From Cycas panzhihuaensis (taxonomy: Eukaryota > Cycadophyta), in assembly GCA_023213395.1 (NCBI GenBank), contig CM041465.1:125123741-125187740 (forward strand): DNA of 64,000 bases. The letters are read 5' to 3'. Below, piece after piece: positions 43,511 to 55,768 of the stretch. Numbering within the stretch: the stretch's first letter is position 1; each line of letters starts with the position of its first letter. The notes beneath the pieces were generated by a model. It was not told the origin of the DNA, made no database searches, and was given only the letters and a program-made list of their open reading frames with translations. The position numbers and the translations under genes were made by a program.

Positions 43511-44918
43511 GTTTATTCATTCACGTGCAAGTTTAGTAGGTACAATCAAGTGCATACTGCTCTCGAAGATCTAGCCAAACCCACTTTTGTCATAGAATAG
43601 GGAACATATGCTTATAAGGTCATGCCCTTTGGGCTAACCAATACGTCAACCACATTTTAGTGCATTGTGATCAATATCTTCAAAAGGATGATAGGGGAGA
43701 AAGTGGCAATATTCTTGGACAATTGGAAAACAATAATATATGGAAAATGTAAGAGAGATTTTGCAAACATGTAGGGAAAACAATCTCAGCTTGAATCTGA
43801 AGAAATGTGCATTCTTAATTCCATTTGGGAATTTACCAAGTCACATTGTAAGCAAAGAAGGTTTACTGGCAGATCCAACAAAAGTGTCAGTAATTCTACA
43901 TTTCCCAATCCCACTAACACAAAAGCAACTAAAAGGATTTTTTGGAATAACGGGATATTACAAGAAGTTCATCAAGGGATATGCATGTATATCAAGAATT
44001 CTAGAAGATTTGTTAAGAAAGGATATTGAATCGGAATGGGGAGAAGAGCAACAAGAAGCATTTGAGGCATTGAAACGTGCAATAGCATTTGCACCCATTC
44101 TCTAATTCCCTTACTAGAATAAAATCTTCCATGTTCATGTAGGTGCTTCACAGCACGTTATCAGGTGCGTACTCGCATAACTAGGGGAAACAAATATTGA
44201 TCATCCCATCTATTTTACTAGCTGAAAGTTGACAAAGGCCGAACAAAATTATACAACAACCGAGAGAGAAGACCTAGGGATGGTGTATGCTTTGCAAATA
44301 TTTTGGCACTATCTACTATCAAATCCATTTATCTTTTATACGGACCATCAAGCACTTATGTATCTTGTGAATAAGCCAATATTAAGAGGAAGAATTAGTA
44401 GGTGGCATATGTTGTTCGAAGAATTCACATTTAAAATCATGGTCAAACTTGGTAAAGCACATGATTCTTGATCAATTATCTAGGATTGACAATGCGAGAA
44501 AAGTCATAGGAATACCTGATGATTTCCTAGATGTAGTGTTATATAGTACAGGCTCAATTCCAACAAAATGGTATGAAGGGATTCTAGAGTATTTAGCAAC
44601 AAGAGAGCTACCACTAGAGTTGGACAAACAAAGAGAAGACACTTGGTTCAAAAGGCAAAACCATATAAGTTGATCCAAGGCAAGTTATATCGCTTGGGAC
44701 CAAATGATGTACTATGTCATTGTGTAAAGCCTCACGAGATTGAGCAAATAATAGTCCAAGCCCATGAAGGTGTGGTCAAAGGACATATGGGCAAGGAGGC
44801 AACACACAAAAAAGTGCTAAAAACAGGATTTTGGTGGCCTACCATATTCAAGGATATCGAAAGGTGGATTAAAAAATGCAACTATTGCCAGACAGTGAGA
44901 AAGCCAAGTCATCAATGA
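43511..44918 (+). pseudogene. gypsy-D RT, RNase H and integrase zinc region
   Basis: RT begins in the YNQVHTALEDLAKPTF segment, has a TAG where Trp is expected (gypsy-B has TGA at the same codon), then [12 protein letters not shown] and FLDNWK, where the second catalytic Asp is Asn. Connection KGFFGITGYYKKFIKGY. RNase H at 44229-44471 (NYTTTEREDLGMVYALQIF). Zinc region at 44643-44918 with HEGVVKGHMGKEATHKK and CNYCQTVRKPSHQ, cut there. Confidence 0.88.
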
Positions 44919-45987
44919 GTATGCGCATAATGAGAACTTCACTCTGGAAGGGTTCTCAGATTCTGATTGGGCAAGTTGCCAAGATAGTAGGAAATCAACC
45001 TCGAGATACTGTTTTTCCCTTGGTTCAGCAGTTGTTTCGTGGAGTTGCAAGAAGCAACCCAATGTTACCTTGTCCTCCACCGAAGTAGAGTACAAAGCTG
45101 CAGTCAATGCAACTTGTGAAGCTATCTGGCTACGACGGATTCTTGGGGAACTTGGACTTGAGCAAAATCACTCCACCAGGATTTACTGTGACAATCAAAG
45201 TGTAGTCAAGTTAGCCAAGAATCCAATTATTCATGCGCGGACAAAACACATCGAGATTCACCATCACTTCATCAGAGAGCATGTGCAGAATGGTGAGATC
45301 AACCTCCAAAGATGCACCTACAGAGGAGCAAACAGTAGATATCTTTACCAAGCCTCTTGGTAGAGAAAAGTTTGTAAAATTCAGAGATGGTCTTGGTGTC
45401 CGACTTAACATTATAAACAGTAAGGGGGGGTGTTAAACCTTATGTTTATATGTTAAGGTTATGTACTTCAATTTTTATGTAATATGTGTACTTTTGTACT
45501 TTAGGGGTGACTTATCACTTAAGTGATAAAGTACACACCCACATTCTTTCTAGTGACACAACGTTGTCACTAAAGGGTCAAATGGACCCTCATGCATTTT
45601 TGCTCACATGAGAGCCCAAAAGGACACATGTCCTACATGCAAGACATGTATCTTGGACGTTTGACACTTGTCAAACATCCAAGGCCTTAGGTCTCTCATT
45701 TCACTCTATATAATGAGACCTCTCCTCATTGTCTCATAAGAGAGTTAGAGTCAGATTGTTATCTTGTCACGCTTTGTTAATCAAACTGTTTACTCTTTTA
45801 GAGGTTGGACCAATTCCAACTCCACACATTGGGTATCATTTCTCTTGCTCCTTTATTTTATGCTTTGTCTCTTATGCTTTCTTTCATCTTGAGAATATTA
45901 TACTTGTTAAGTATTTGTGCTTTTAGAACTAGAGTGATCCTAGCTTCTAGATCTTGGGACTGTGAGGCCATTAGGCCTCTTTTCACA
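44919..45987 (+). mobile_element. copia-6 tail (RNase H and 3' LTR) in gypsy-D
   Basis: Begins inside copia RNase H (YAHNENFTLEGFSDSDW), continues through AAVNATCEAIWLRRILGELG and YCDNQSVVKLAKNP to a polypurine tract (45422-45430) and a 557-bp LTR (45431-45987) of the copia-2 family. Gypsy-D integrase resumes at 45988, minus most of the IN core. One deletion from gypsy IN into the copia would explain the left edge. Confidence 0.85.
45431..45987 (+). repeat. copia-6 3' LTR
   Basis: TGTTAAACCTTATG to CTTTTCACA; matches the inverse of the copia-2 LTRs. Dyad at 45653-45682 with one mismatch, and TATA-like CTATATAATGAG near 45705. Confidence 0.92.
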
Positions 45988-46465
45988 AGTAGGTCACACT
46001 AGGCAAAAAAGTTATTGTCGTTGTTATGGACTTTTCATCTGACCTAAAAAAGAGCAACCGAACAGACCACATTCCAGTTAGTTTATGGGATGGAAGCAAT
46101 TATTCCAGTTGAGTTTGAAATACTAAGCCTTCAAGTAGCCACGGATTGTCGACTCGAATACAAATTCATTGTGGCAGCTATTGTAGCTACAAGAAAGCAA
46201 GTACAAAGCAAAGTGGTTACAGACTATCGGAAAGATGGGGCAACAAGTATAACACAACTACCACCTAAAGGCATCCCAATTCTAGGAAGGAGATCGGGTA
46301 TTATTATACGATAGCAAATTCCATACACAACCCGAGAAATTAAAGATGAGGTGGCTCAAATTGTACATCATGGACAACATTTTCACAAATGGTTCGATAC
46401 AACTAAGAGAGATTGATGGTTTGCAACTGCCAACAGTGGTTAATGGTAGTTGATTGAAACCCTAT
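45988..46465 (+). pseudogene. gypsy-D integrase C-terminal part
   Basis: Frame-broken. Matches gypsy-B after the glutamate motif: QTTFQLVYGMEAIIPVEFEI (46060-46130), then a shifted frame with LLYDSKFHT, MRWLKLYIMDNIFTNG and VNGS-LKPY near 46440. Confidence 0.78.
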
Positions 46466-47230
46466 CACAACTAGGGTATGACAAATCTACCTGAGGAATC
46501 AACTAGTTGCACCATAGTGTGTTACTTGAAGTTGGAGACAATCGAGGTTGTCCCGATTCCAAAACATGATTCCAATCTAGTACACAAGCATAAGATACAA
46601 AAAAATTTAAAAAGGGAAAAAAAAAAAGGCATTAACTCCAATCATACACTTGAGCAAAATCACCATATGGCAAGTGTTATTGAAAAAAAGAAAAAAGAAA
46701 GAGGGGAAGGGGGGGGGGGGAATGGAGAAATGAGAATATTATTGTGAAAAATAAAGAGGATATATAGAAACAAAGGAAAAAAGAATATCAATATTGAAAA
46801 AAAAAAAAAACAAAAAGAAATTTTAATTATACATTCTTCAAAAATATAATATGCATTCCAAAAAGGGTCAGTATTGGGAATATGCATAATATAGGGACGC
46901 ACAATGTGTTTTTACACTATTTGTTCCTGCGACCGTTCTAGTGGGAATGCATGCAGATTGAAAACAAATACTAACTCATTTTGCCTCATTTTTTATGAAG
47001 GCAAGTTTCAACGTGTTAGAGACCACTCAAAGTAAGCATTCTAAGCAAAATTGGCATCATATCAAGCATTCAAATTGCCATACATTTCGCAGGAGAATGC
47101 ACAGAATGCATCTCAAGTTTTTCACCAACATACCCTAGTTTTTGCATTCTTCATCATGTCCTTGTTAAGCATTGCTTTCTACATTTTCATTTTGTCCAAA
47201 ATGATGGTTGCAAGATGTTAAGAGAATTAC
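46466..47230 (+). other. gypsy-D spacer between IN and extra ORF
   Basis: No ORF. Contains A-rich and G-run low complexity (46615-46810) and then at least seven GAATGC/GCATTC words (46850-47150), the same word that is dense in the LTR starting at 48323. Confidence 0.6.
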
Positions 47231-47239
47231 CTGTCGAAG

Positions 47240-48240
47240 TTGAAGGCAAAATTGGATGGATTACCAACATCATTTAGAGACAAGGTCAAACAAAAAGGAT
47301 GGGGAGAATACATTCATTGGCTCCATTTTATTAGGATATGGAGTTGATGGAGCAGATATTGATGGAGTTGAAGAAGAATGCAAGGCGCATTCAGTTGACA
47401 TTATTCATACCCTAACAGGACTTCCCAAGGAGTGGGATATCCTAACATCTACAGAACAATTCGAGGTTGATTGTGAAATTTGGGTGAGGGAGATTTGTAA
47501 GGAAAACACTTGAGATTAAGGATGTGAGTTTGCAATGGGTGGTAATAGTGGTTTTCACTAAATTCCTATCCAAACAAAAATACACACATTCCACAGGAAA
47601 TGATGCCATTGTTATTGCAAATTCATGATAGAGTTTCACTCAATTGGTCTAAATTCTTGGTAGCAAATATGAAGCAACAAATAGCAAAAATAAGAATTCA
47701 TCCCTTCCAACATCCTTTGATGTTATTGGCCATCCTTTTACATCAGTGCCCAAGGCACAATCTCCACAACAACCTATTTGGACAAATGAACCATTAGTCA
47801 AACAATGGGTGAAAGCATTTCCAAAGAATACTCAAGATAAAAAGGGAGATGACAAGGGTGTTGAAATGGCTACAATAAGCACCAAGTAGCCCTATTCACC
47901 ATGGCTCCAAACAAGTAGTGAAGAAAAGCACCAAATAGAGACGTGAAGAAGTGAAGGAGGAAGAATTTGAGTCAGAGCCCTCATTGGAAGAGCAAGCACC
48001 AATAGAAGAAGAATACCCTCTCATCACAAAATCGGGAGAAACATCCTCATAGTAGCCAACTTCTATGGAAGCAAAGAGGCAACAGATCATCTAGATGGTG
48101 GAGGAGATGGAAGTCGGTTACAAAGCAAAGATTATCGCTTTAAAGGAGAAAGATGTTATTATCACATCCTCACTCAAATCACTAAGATGTATTGAAGGCC
48201 AATGAAGCTACAGTGGATTTAGGGCAACAGGAGTAGCCTT
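47240..48240 (+). pseudogene. gypsy-D extra ORF remnant
   Basis: Strongly decayed but recognisable against gypsy-B: segments like LTGLPKEWD and VREICKENT (47256-47513), LQWVVIVVFTKFLSKQKYTH (around 47530-47590), NEPLVKQWVKAFPKNTQ, and a tail EEMEVGYKAKIIALKEKD near 48100-48160 matching the coiled coil. Confidence 0.7.
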
Positions 48241-48322
48241 GATGCAGAATGGGGGAGAGATAAAATACAAAATTTTGAAATTGAGCAATTATGGTCAACA
48301 CTTTTAGTAGACTTGGGGTAGA

Positions 48323-50876
48323 TGTTGGCGTAAAATCTAGTACCTAAGCATTTTTGGACAATGGAAAACAAGGAATGCATGTCTAACCTAACTTGATGAG
48401 TGTAGGAATGCATTAGCCAAGGATCGCACGAAGCAACGTAGGCTAGAATGAGCAAGAAACTACTAGAAAAGAGCTCTTGGGGAACGCATGATAGGTTGCA
48501 TTCTAAAACAGAATGCAACACAGTCTGGAACATATGCAAAATGCATCTCGAGGAATGCAGAAGTCTACCAAGATTGGAGGCCGTAGGTATGGCTAACCTG
48601 TCCCTCCACCACTATACCGGTTATGACCAGACCCAGTATGAAACTCACACCTCCCTTAGGGCCTGGACTTTGGCCAACCTTGGTCTATTTCAACCAAGGC
48701 GGTATGCACAAGTCAAGAACTGGCGGTATAAAGTCGTCGAGATGAGTTGATTTTAAGGAAAGTGCTCTTGTTCTCGAATGTCATGTAAAAATAACTGAAA
48801 ACTGAATGTAAATGAATGTAAATGCTCCACTTAAGTGTTGTTGCCGTGTCCAAGTGTAATGATGACGTGTCCACCTAGTGCCCAAATGGCACTCTATGTG
48901 CCCAAGTGGCACTCAATGAAGTCTCCAAGTGCATGCAACCATTAAAATCATACACATGATGAGCCAAATCATCGGATATTGCTCCGATCCAGATGATTGG
49001 CTTTACAAAGGATTTAAGTACCTTGTTCTTTTTACAAAAGGGCCAAAATAGGCCTGTAAAAGCCACAAAGGCTATAAATGTCTTTAAAAAACCCCTTTTA
49101 CATACAATAATTTGTTTTTTTTTTTTTTTTTTAAGGAAGGGAAAAAAAAAACTAAAATTTTGAAAAATACAATGTACGCTGAAAAATCAAATTTTCAGCA
49201 AAATAAGTCTGCTGTTCGGTAGACTGTACCGTCTATTATACCGCTATATGGCACAAATTTCAAAAATTTTTTAAAAAATTAAAAAATTCCAAATTTGCTG
49301 GCCCTCACCTGCACTTTACAAATATATAAAAATTTTTGAAAAATCTTATCAAAAACAGGAAAAAAAGCCAATTTTAACTCGCGGCCAAAATGTACTAGAA
49401 AACCTAAAAATTGTCATAACTTTTCAATGCAAATACGATTCATGTGAGACTCCCCAAATGATAGATCGGGACGAGGAGATCCAAAACATATATTACAAGA
49501 GGAAAAACTCCTCGATTTTTCTAGATCCGAGATTTTAAATTTGGAGAATGGCTACAAAAACAAAGTTGTTTGACCCCTTTAAACTCAAAATCTCGCATCG
49601 CTCCGGTAGACAAAAGTGCTTAGGAGGCCAAGACGCACTCGGTGAAATTTCGCATGACTGGGTACTTTGATTTTTGGTCGTACCATCGCATTTTAATCCG
49701 CATGATCTATACCGCGTCCGTCACGGTTTGATTTTATACTTTAAAATCGCCTTTAATCGAGAGTCACCGATTTCTTCTTCTCGCAACCTTGAAATCGACT
49801 TTCATCGCAAAAAAATGGCCAAAAATAGGCCAAAATGCCAGATTTGGCCCTCAAAAAGATGGCTGAAAATTGCTATCAGCTGAGCAATTCCTGTGCTCCT
49901 TTAGGCTTGCAAATAGGTTGCTTTTAAGCAGCCACACTCCTTCCTCTTATCTGCAGAAATAAAATAATACAACAACATATAATTTTGTACTAAAAATCTG
50001 CTATAAAAAGAGCCTTAAAAAATGGATTTAAAAAAAAAATCTCAACTCTTCACTTCACATGAATGGTGAAGAAGAGGAGAACATAGCTTGCAATCTCCTT
50101 ACAAGTGAGTGTGGCACTAGGATCCACCCAATGGCTCTGATACCACTTGTCACGGGTTGCCGTTACACCAAAAGCCCCAGGGTGATTTGGGAAGAGGACT
50201 TCCTTGTGATAGTTAGCGTCACGCGCTCCAACATGGAATGCAAATTCAAATCGAAGAGATACACTCCAAATCTACTGATGTCGTCCACAACTATACACTC
50301 GTATAGTCGTACGATGGAATCAATGTGTTAAGAGGCATAAGTAATGCGTATGATTGAAAAAAGTGCAATTTGTTATAAAAACGAACAGTTGTGACCAAAA
50401 CCCACAATTGTATCCCAAAAAGGCACGTATTGGTGTACTTAATGGTCCTTTTTCCACCATTTTGGGGCAAGTGCCAAATTGACGAGTCTTGTGATACATT
50501 CTCAAGGGTGAAAACTGAGTTATAAGGCAAAGTGTCATGTTTTATAATACAGAATTTATGTGGAAAGTTCCCCTAAGTGATGTAGAAGCCATTGGACATT
50601 GATATTGCTTAAAGAAATTATGAGTTACATGGAAATTGTCTACTATGAGCATGATTGTGATCGATTTCTAAGTTTATGCTTGATGTTATGGTCGATATAA
50701 TGACATTATGATGCTATGACGATTTGATTGCAGTATCTAAATGGATTCATAATTGTATGGCATATGTGTGAGGTGTTATGAAACTGGCATGTTGGCCAAA
50801 GCCCTAATTGGGCTACCGAACAGTGACCCTTGACAAGTGTACTTCTAAGAAGCAGAAGTGAAGGTCAATAGTCAAT
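48323..50876 (+). repeat. gypsy-D 3' LTR split by an unidentified minus-strand LTR element
   Basis: LTR start TGTTGGCGTAAAATC at 48323, with GAATGC words to about 48565. From there unrelated sequence runs to a minus-strand primer site (GGCTCTGATACCA, 50133-50145) and LTR-like TGTCACGGGTTGCC at 50148. The region 48770-50130 is AT-rich with a long T run (49108-49131) and no coding signal. From about 50500 the sequence resembles the end of gypsy-family LTRs. Boundaries are approximate. Confidence 0.45.
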
Positions 50877-50889
50877 ACTTAGAGATAAC

Positions 50890-51330
50890 AAAAGCGAATT
50901 CATTTTCTATTACCTCTGCAACAATCCCTAACTTGGATAATGTTCTATGAGTTCTATAATCACCTCGATTACACATCATTATGGGCCTTCAAGACAACAT
51001 ACAAGTGTGCCACTAGACAAACTCCCTTCTAATTGGTCTATGGACAAGAGGCAATGATTCCTTATGAATTCAAGGTCCCCAACCTTTGTATAACCCTTGC
51101 ATACCTTTTGGGATATGCAAAAAGATGACCAGGTGTTATTATACGATGGGAAATTCAAGACACATTCAGGAAAATTAAAGATGCACTGGTTAGGACCTTA
51201 TGTTATCCAACGAATATTCCAAAATGGTTTAGTTTGGCTAAAGGAATTAGCCAGACAAATACTAAAAAAAATGGTCAATGGAAGTAGATTGAAACCCTAC
51301 CACCATTAGGGTCTACCGACATTACCGAAG
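50890..51330 (+). pseudogene. gypsy-E integrase C-terminal fragment
   Basis: TRQTPF-LVYGQEAMIPYEFKV near 51010-51080, then in a shifted frame QKDDQVLLYDGKFKTHSGKL, MHWLGPYVIQRIFQNG and MVNGSRLKPYHH (51097-51309). This is the end of a Ty3/gypsy IN without a chromodomain. Confidence 0.85.
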
Positions 51331-52060
51331 GAATCAACGATTGTACCATATACGTATTGCATGAAGTTGAGGACAATCAAAGTTGTCCTAGTATCAAGAA
51401 AATGGTTCCGTCTTGATACGTAAAAAGAAAACTACAAAAACAATCAAAAAAAGTGAAACAAAAAACAACCCATAACTTGTCATCAAACACTTATCGACAA
51501 TGAATAGTCCATGAGAATTACATATATCAGTAATAAAGACCTTATAAAAATCAAAAGGATAAATAGCGACAAAATCACCATTCAAGCAAAAACTGAATAA
51601 CTATCAAGTGTCCCAATTGCATTCTGCTTGTGTTCTGAGAAGCATCCATGTGCGTCCAAGAGACTAACATAGAGACGTCCTATCAAGGAATACTTCTGCA
51701 AATGGTTTTGTGGCATGAAGCCCATAAAATCGAAAAACCGTAGGAAGTTTCTCATTTTTTCATGAAGAGGAAGTATCCAAAAGAAAGCAACAAAAGCGTC
51801 CAAGTACGTAAGTGTCCCAAATGGAAGCGTCCAAGTGCAGTAGCGTATGAACATTGAAGCATCCAAACAAGTGTCCCACTATTGGTAAGCTATCCATTGT
51901 GAAAACTTATAAAAATGAAGGTTAAAATACAAGAACCCTATTTGCCACAATTACAAAAACGTTATGCAAGAATGAAGGATGAATTTAAGACAACAATAAT
52001 TAGTGTCGAATGGAAATGTTATGTGTTGTTACCACCCCTCTATTGGGACAACACAATCAT
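51331..52060 (+). other. gypsy-E spacer between IN and extra ORF
   Basis: No ORF. Holds repeated short words: GTGTCCCA (near 51608, 51808, 51870) and GCGTCCAAG or GCATCCA (several between 51645 and 51865). Position corresponds to the GTACGTA array of gypsy-B. Confidence 0.5.
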
Positions 52061-53560
52061 GTAAAACATCATTTTTTTGGTGAAAGAAAACCAAGCCAAA
52101 ATTGAGATATTTGCCAACCTAATTGGGAGAATCATAAAACTACCTAATAGTGGAAGAATTCCAATGCGAGAAAAGAGGACAAAAGTAGATAGGGAAGTGG
52201 TTGTTTATGCAGTATGCAAAAGAATGCCAGAACATGTACAGGAGAAATCAAAATTGATGTCCTAGTGGACCCAAAGTTGAAGTGGTTAGCTAAAATTTAT
52301 GTCACCAGGCTTCTAGGAAAGAAAAAGTATACTTATTGTCGAGCCAGCATTCTTACTACCCTCCAAAAGGTACAAGAGGATACAAAGCTAAATTCGAGTG
52401 AATATTTGGCACTCCAAAACCTAGTCCTAAAAATGGTAGGAACAAATCTTAAGCCTTATGTTTACATGTTAAGCTAATGTACTTTATCATTGTTGTATTA
52501 TTGTACTTTATGGAGTGACTTATCACTTAAGTGATAAAGTGCACACCCACATTCTTGTCTAGTGACATGACATTGTGACTCAAGGGTCAAAGTGACCCTT
52601 ATGTACTTTTGCTCACTTGAGAGCCTAACAAGACACATGTCCGACATGCAAAGGATGTAGCTTGGATGTTTAACACTTGTCAAACATCCAACACTTTAGG
52701 TCTCTCCTCCAACTCTATATATTGAGACCAATTCTCATGTATCTCATATCGAATGTGAGTAACATTGTTATGCTACTAGTTTGCTAATCAAACTATCTTT
52801 CATATTTGGAGATTGGACCAATTCCATCTCCTCCATATTTGGTATTATTGTGCTTATGCTTTATTGTCTTGCTCATTTCAATATTTCCTCACTTAGATGC
52901 TAATCATCTCACTTCATGAGCAGATTGTTGCACCTTTCTAGATACTATTTCTTGTAGGCTAAATGCCCTTTCTAACAACAAAGGCAACTTTTAGACATCC
53001 TTCACTGCTATTACGGTTATTGTTTACCCAAATTCCTACAGCACAACCACCTCGAGCAGAGATTGAGGATAGATGGGCACTAATGCAGCAATGGACAAGT
53101 TGATTTCTAATGGATATTGACTTGGCAGAAACCAGGCAATTTGTTGTTGCATCAATAAGATGCATTGTGTTATAGGTCCAGGGTGCTACAAACACTACAC
53201 ATCCTCATTGCCCAAAAAAAAAGGCAAGGAAACAAACACGATAAAAGGTGGTGTATGATATGGAATCTATAGAGGAGACCACCCCACCACAAACAACAAC
53301 AAATGTGGGCACTTCCCAAGGTGTGGGAAGTATGGAAGATAAAATCCAACAAATAAAAGGATGGTTGGATGAGTTGTTGGAAACCCAATGACAACAGAAA
53401 CAACAAAATGGCACAACTCCAGCAAAAATTGAATGATAAGATGGCAAAATTTGAAATTTCAACAAATAAAAACTAAAGATATCACTAAGTTGGCACAACA
53501 TAGAGATGCCTAGATTGGAGAACTACAAGAGTAGCTCGCAAGAAGAGATGGAGGAAGGTA
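52061..53560 (+). pseudogene. gypsy-E extra ORF, interrupted by a solo LTR
   Basis: Segments IIKLPNSGRIPMREKRTKVD (52077-52265), LKWLAKIYVTRLLGKKKYTY (52270-52335) and LQKVQEDTKLNSSEYLA match the gypsy-B extra ORF. After the solo LTR (52447-52977) it resumes with LRHPSLLLRLL-like sequence and continues to about 53560, with stops, including SSQEEMEEGK in the coiled-coil position. Confidence 0.75.
52447..52977 (+). mobile_element. Solo copia LTR (copia-2 family)
   Basis: 531 bp, TCTTAAGCCTTATG (first G changed to C) to CTTTCTAACA, flanked by ACAAA at 52442-52446 and 52978-52982. No internal sequence, so it arose by LTR-LTR recombination. The dyad is at 52662-52691 with one mismatch. Confidence 0.92.
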
Positions 53561-54676
53561 AGCCCACCAAAAAATCAAATTTTTTGACATGAGAATTTTT
53601 TACTATATTGAGCAAGGGTACTTGATGCTTTTTTGAATCCTCAAATAGATGTATGTGGTAGATTTTGATCCAAGGCACTTGGAACGGTTGAGGGACAGAT
53701 CCAATAATGGTGGATGGTTGAAATCCCAAAAGAAATCTAGTATCCTAGTAAAATCCAATGAAGGGACAGTTAGTGGATAGTTATAGAACGGTTTTGGTAT
53801 GCAAGGGACAGTTGCAGGTCGTGATATCAACTCTTGAGGAATGGTTCTAAAGCACCTCAAGGATGGTTTAGACTACATCAAAACGATTACAAAATGGTGG
53901 ATGGTCCCTGGGACGGTTCTATGCCTAAGAGCCAAGCATCATGATTGTACGAACATATGACATACCCAAAAACATTAATTCTTGCTAATTAAGGTTTTTG
54001 TGTTATGAATGGCCAAGAGTGATGTTGTAAAAGTTGTACCCTTTGAGGTTTTGGCCATGTAAAAGTGTATAAAAGGGTCATTTCTTCCGTTGGTTCGACG
54101 GCGAGAGTCGAGTAATTGAGTCATATGACATGTTCTCAAGGGTGAGAGCCAGAAAATAACTGTGATGTAATCTTCTCAACAATGATGATAATAAAATATA
54201 TAGGTTATGAGGAAATACTCGTGCATTTATGTGTTTGATATTAGTTGCTTCTAATGCGGTGATAGTTATATTGCGTATGTAAGGATTTTGTAAGTTGCTA
54301 CATAGGTTATCAATGTTGGGAGAGTGCAGCCAATGTCAAGAAGGTGAAGAGGACACAAGACAGATACGTTATCGGGTAGTTTCGGGACACCGATGGGCCG
54401 AGTATCTGTCAACAATTTTTTAAAAACCCAATTTTTTCATATCCACGTATCCTAGAATTTTTAGAATCGTCATGTCTGTATCATCTCACATTCTCATTCT
54501 TGCTCTCACTCCCACATTTCTCGCTACTTAGCCAAGCCATGAAATCCACACTATCAACACATTTTAACAGCAATAGAAGATTGGATTACATACTAAATAG
54601 GTAAACACATGGGAGCAAGAGCTCAAAATTCCAAGATACAAGGATATGGAAAATTAGGGTTCTTAAAAAAAAAGAA

Positions 54677-54719
<43 letters not shown>

Positions 54720-54720
54720 G
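54677..54720. repeat. (TA)n(GA)n microsatellite
   Basis: Run of TA repeats followed directly by GA repeats, interrupted once by GGG. Confidence 0.95.
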
Positions 54721-55068
54721 GATGCATCTGAAACAAACTACGTCCTTTTTAGACAAGCAGGAGAGAAAATTTCAAAAAATGGGTTATCCATTCAAAATAT
54801 CCTAGGATATGCTAGAATATTCCAATTATGGCCATGTAGGCCTAAATACGGCCAACATACAGTCCCAGATACAACTTTATCTGGGATATAATAGAGATAT
54901 GTATCTGACCATATCCCTAGATCCCTGTAGCTGGGACATATCTGGCTCAGATATGACCTGTCATGCAACCATATCCAGCTCCTTAACTAACATATATGGA
55001 ATCTGTGAAAATGATTCTGTAGTAAACAAAAACTATTCATTGAAAGATGAAAGTCACAAAACAATCAC

Positions 55069-55174
55069 CTGGTGCTTAACAATCTCTGACAATCCAAGAT
55101 CCTGTGCACGTACATCCAATACCTTGTCTGTAAGAGCAACTAAAAATCGGGAGTATTCTGGCACAGTAGTATAC
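55069..55174 (-). CDS. Exon-like island, unknown protein
   Basis: 106 bp on the minus strand between a 3' splice site (GTGCAG before 55174) and a 5' splice site (CACCAG then GTGATT at 55068). One frame is fully open and reads as protein: VPEYSRFLVALTDKVLDVRA followed by QDLGLSEIVKHQ. Other frames have stops or odd composition. It is not retrotransposon sequence. I do not recognise the protein. The phase (one base then 35 codons) implies an upstream exon. This may be part of a real gene or a decayed one. Confidence 0.5.
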
Positions 55175-55768
55175 CTGCACAAATTGATCAACTCATTTAT
55201 CCATTATAGACTGAAACATTTTTATAATATGCTCATCTAAACTTGGCTTCCATATTAGCTTGATAATGACAGCAAAATTTTTAAAAATGGATTACTCAAT
55301 ACAAAGTGTAACAGATATCGAGGACACATAAAGTGATGTGCAACCAAAACAATCAACACTTAACCATCAACTGTAATCAATATGATTCAAAGAACTTGAA
55401 GTAGAACAGCATATGTGTTTTCTTTATTACACAAGACTGCTGTTATAAAAATCCCATGTAAGAGCAAATAAAATAAATAAAAGATTGCTTCCTCCAAACC
55501 ACTCAGGCCAAGGAAAACCAGCACAGGCTCATAAGCACGCTTGCTAACTTATGAGATAATTCCATTTTCTTCAATGCAGGCTTTTCTCAATCACTGTCAA
55601 CCCAAGAATGGTTACTGATTTAAACAGTGAATAAAAGATGAATTTTTACTGCTGTTAAATTTGTGGAAGTACAGAAAAGAAAGAGAAAATTAAATCAACC
55701 GCAGGCCAGGGAAACTTATCACTTTCACATAAATATCATAAGAAAGGCATGAAGAAAGTCCATATGAC

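Larger units (their letters stand above)
43511..50876 (+). mobile_element. gypsy-D, Ty3/gypsy remnant related to gypsy-A/B
   Basis: Plus-strand element truncated at RT. Order: RT, RNase H, IN zinc region, gap filled by copia-6 tail, IN C terminus, spacer, extra ORF, LTR start (48323). The LTR is broken by another element and its 3' end seems to reappear at about 50500-50876 (CCCTTGACAAGTG and final GTCAATA). Heavily mutated. Confidence 0.75.
50877..54310 (+). mobile_element. gypsy-E tail (IN end, extra ORF, LTR)
   Basis: 5'-truncated relative of gypsy-D. IN fragment, spacer, extra ORF interrupted by a solo LTR, then a probable 3' LTR from about 53640, rich in GGGAC(A/G)GTT and GGATGGTT words, fading near 54310. 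Confidence 0.7.

Noticed and set aside
48323-50876. Assigning the inserted sequence at 48570-50500 to a named copia or gypsy family
   Set aside because: Only one primer site and one LTR-like edge are visible; no coding sequence or second LTR was found by eye.
54809-55240. 143-codon plus ORF
   Set aside because: It runs antisense over an exon-like island that has splice sites and better protein composition on the minus strand; no recognisable domain.
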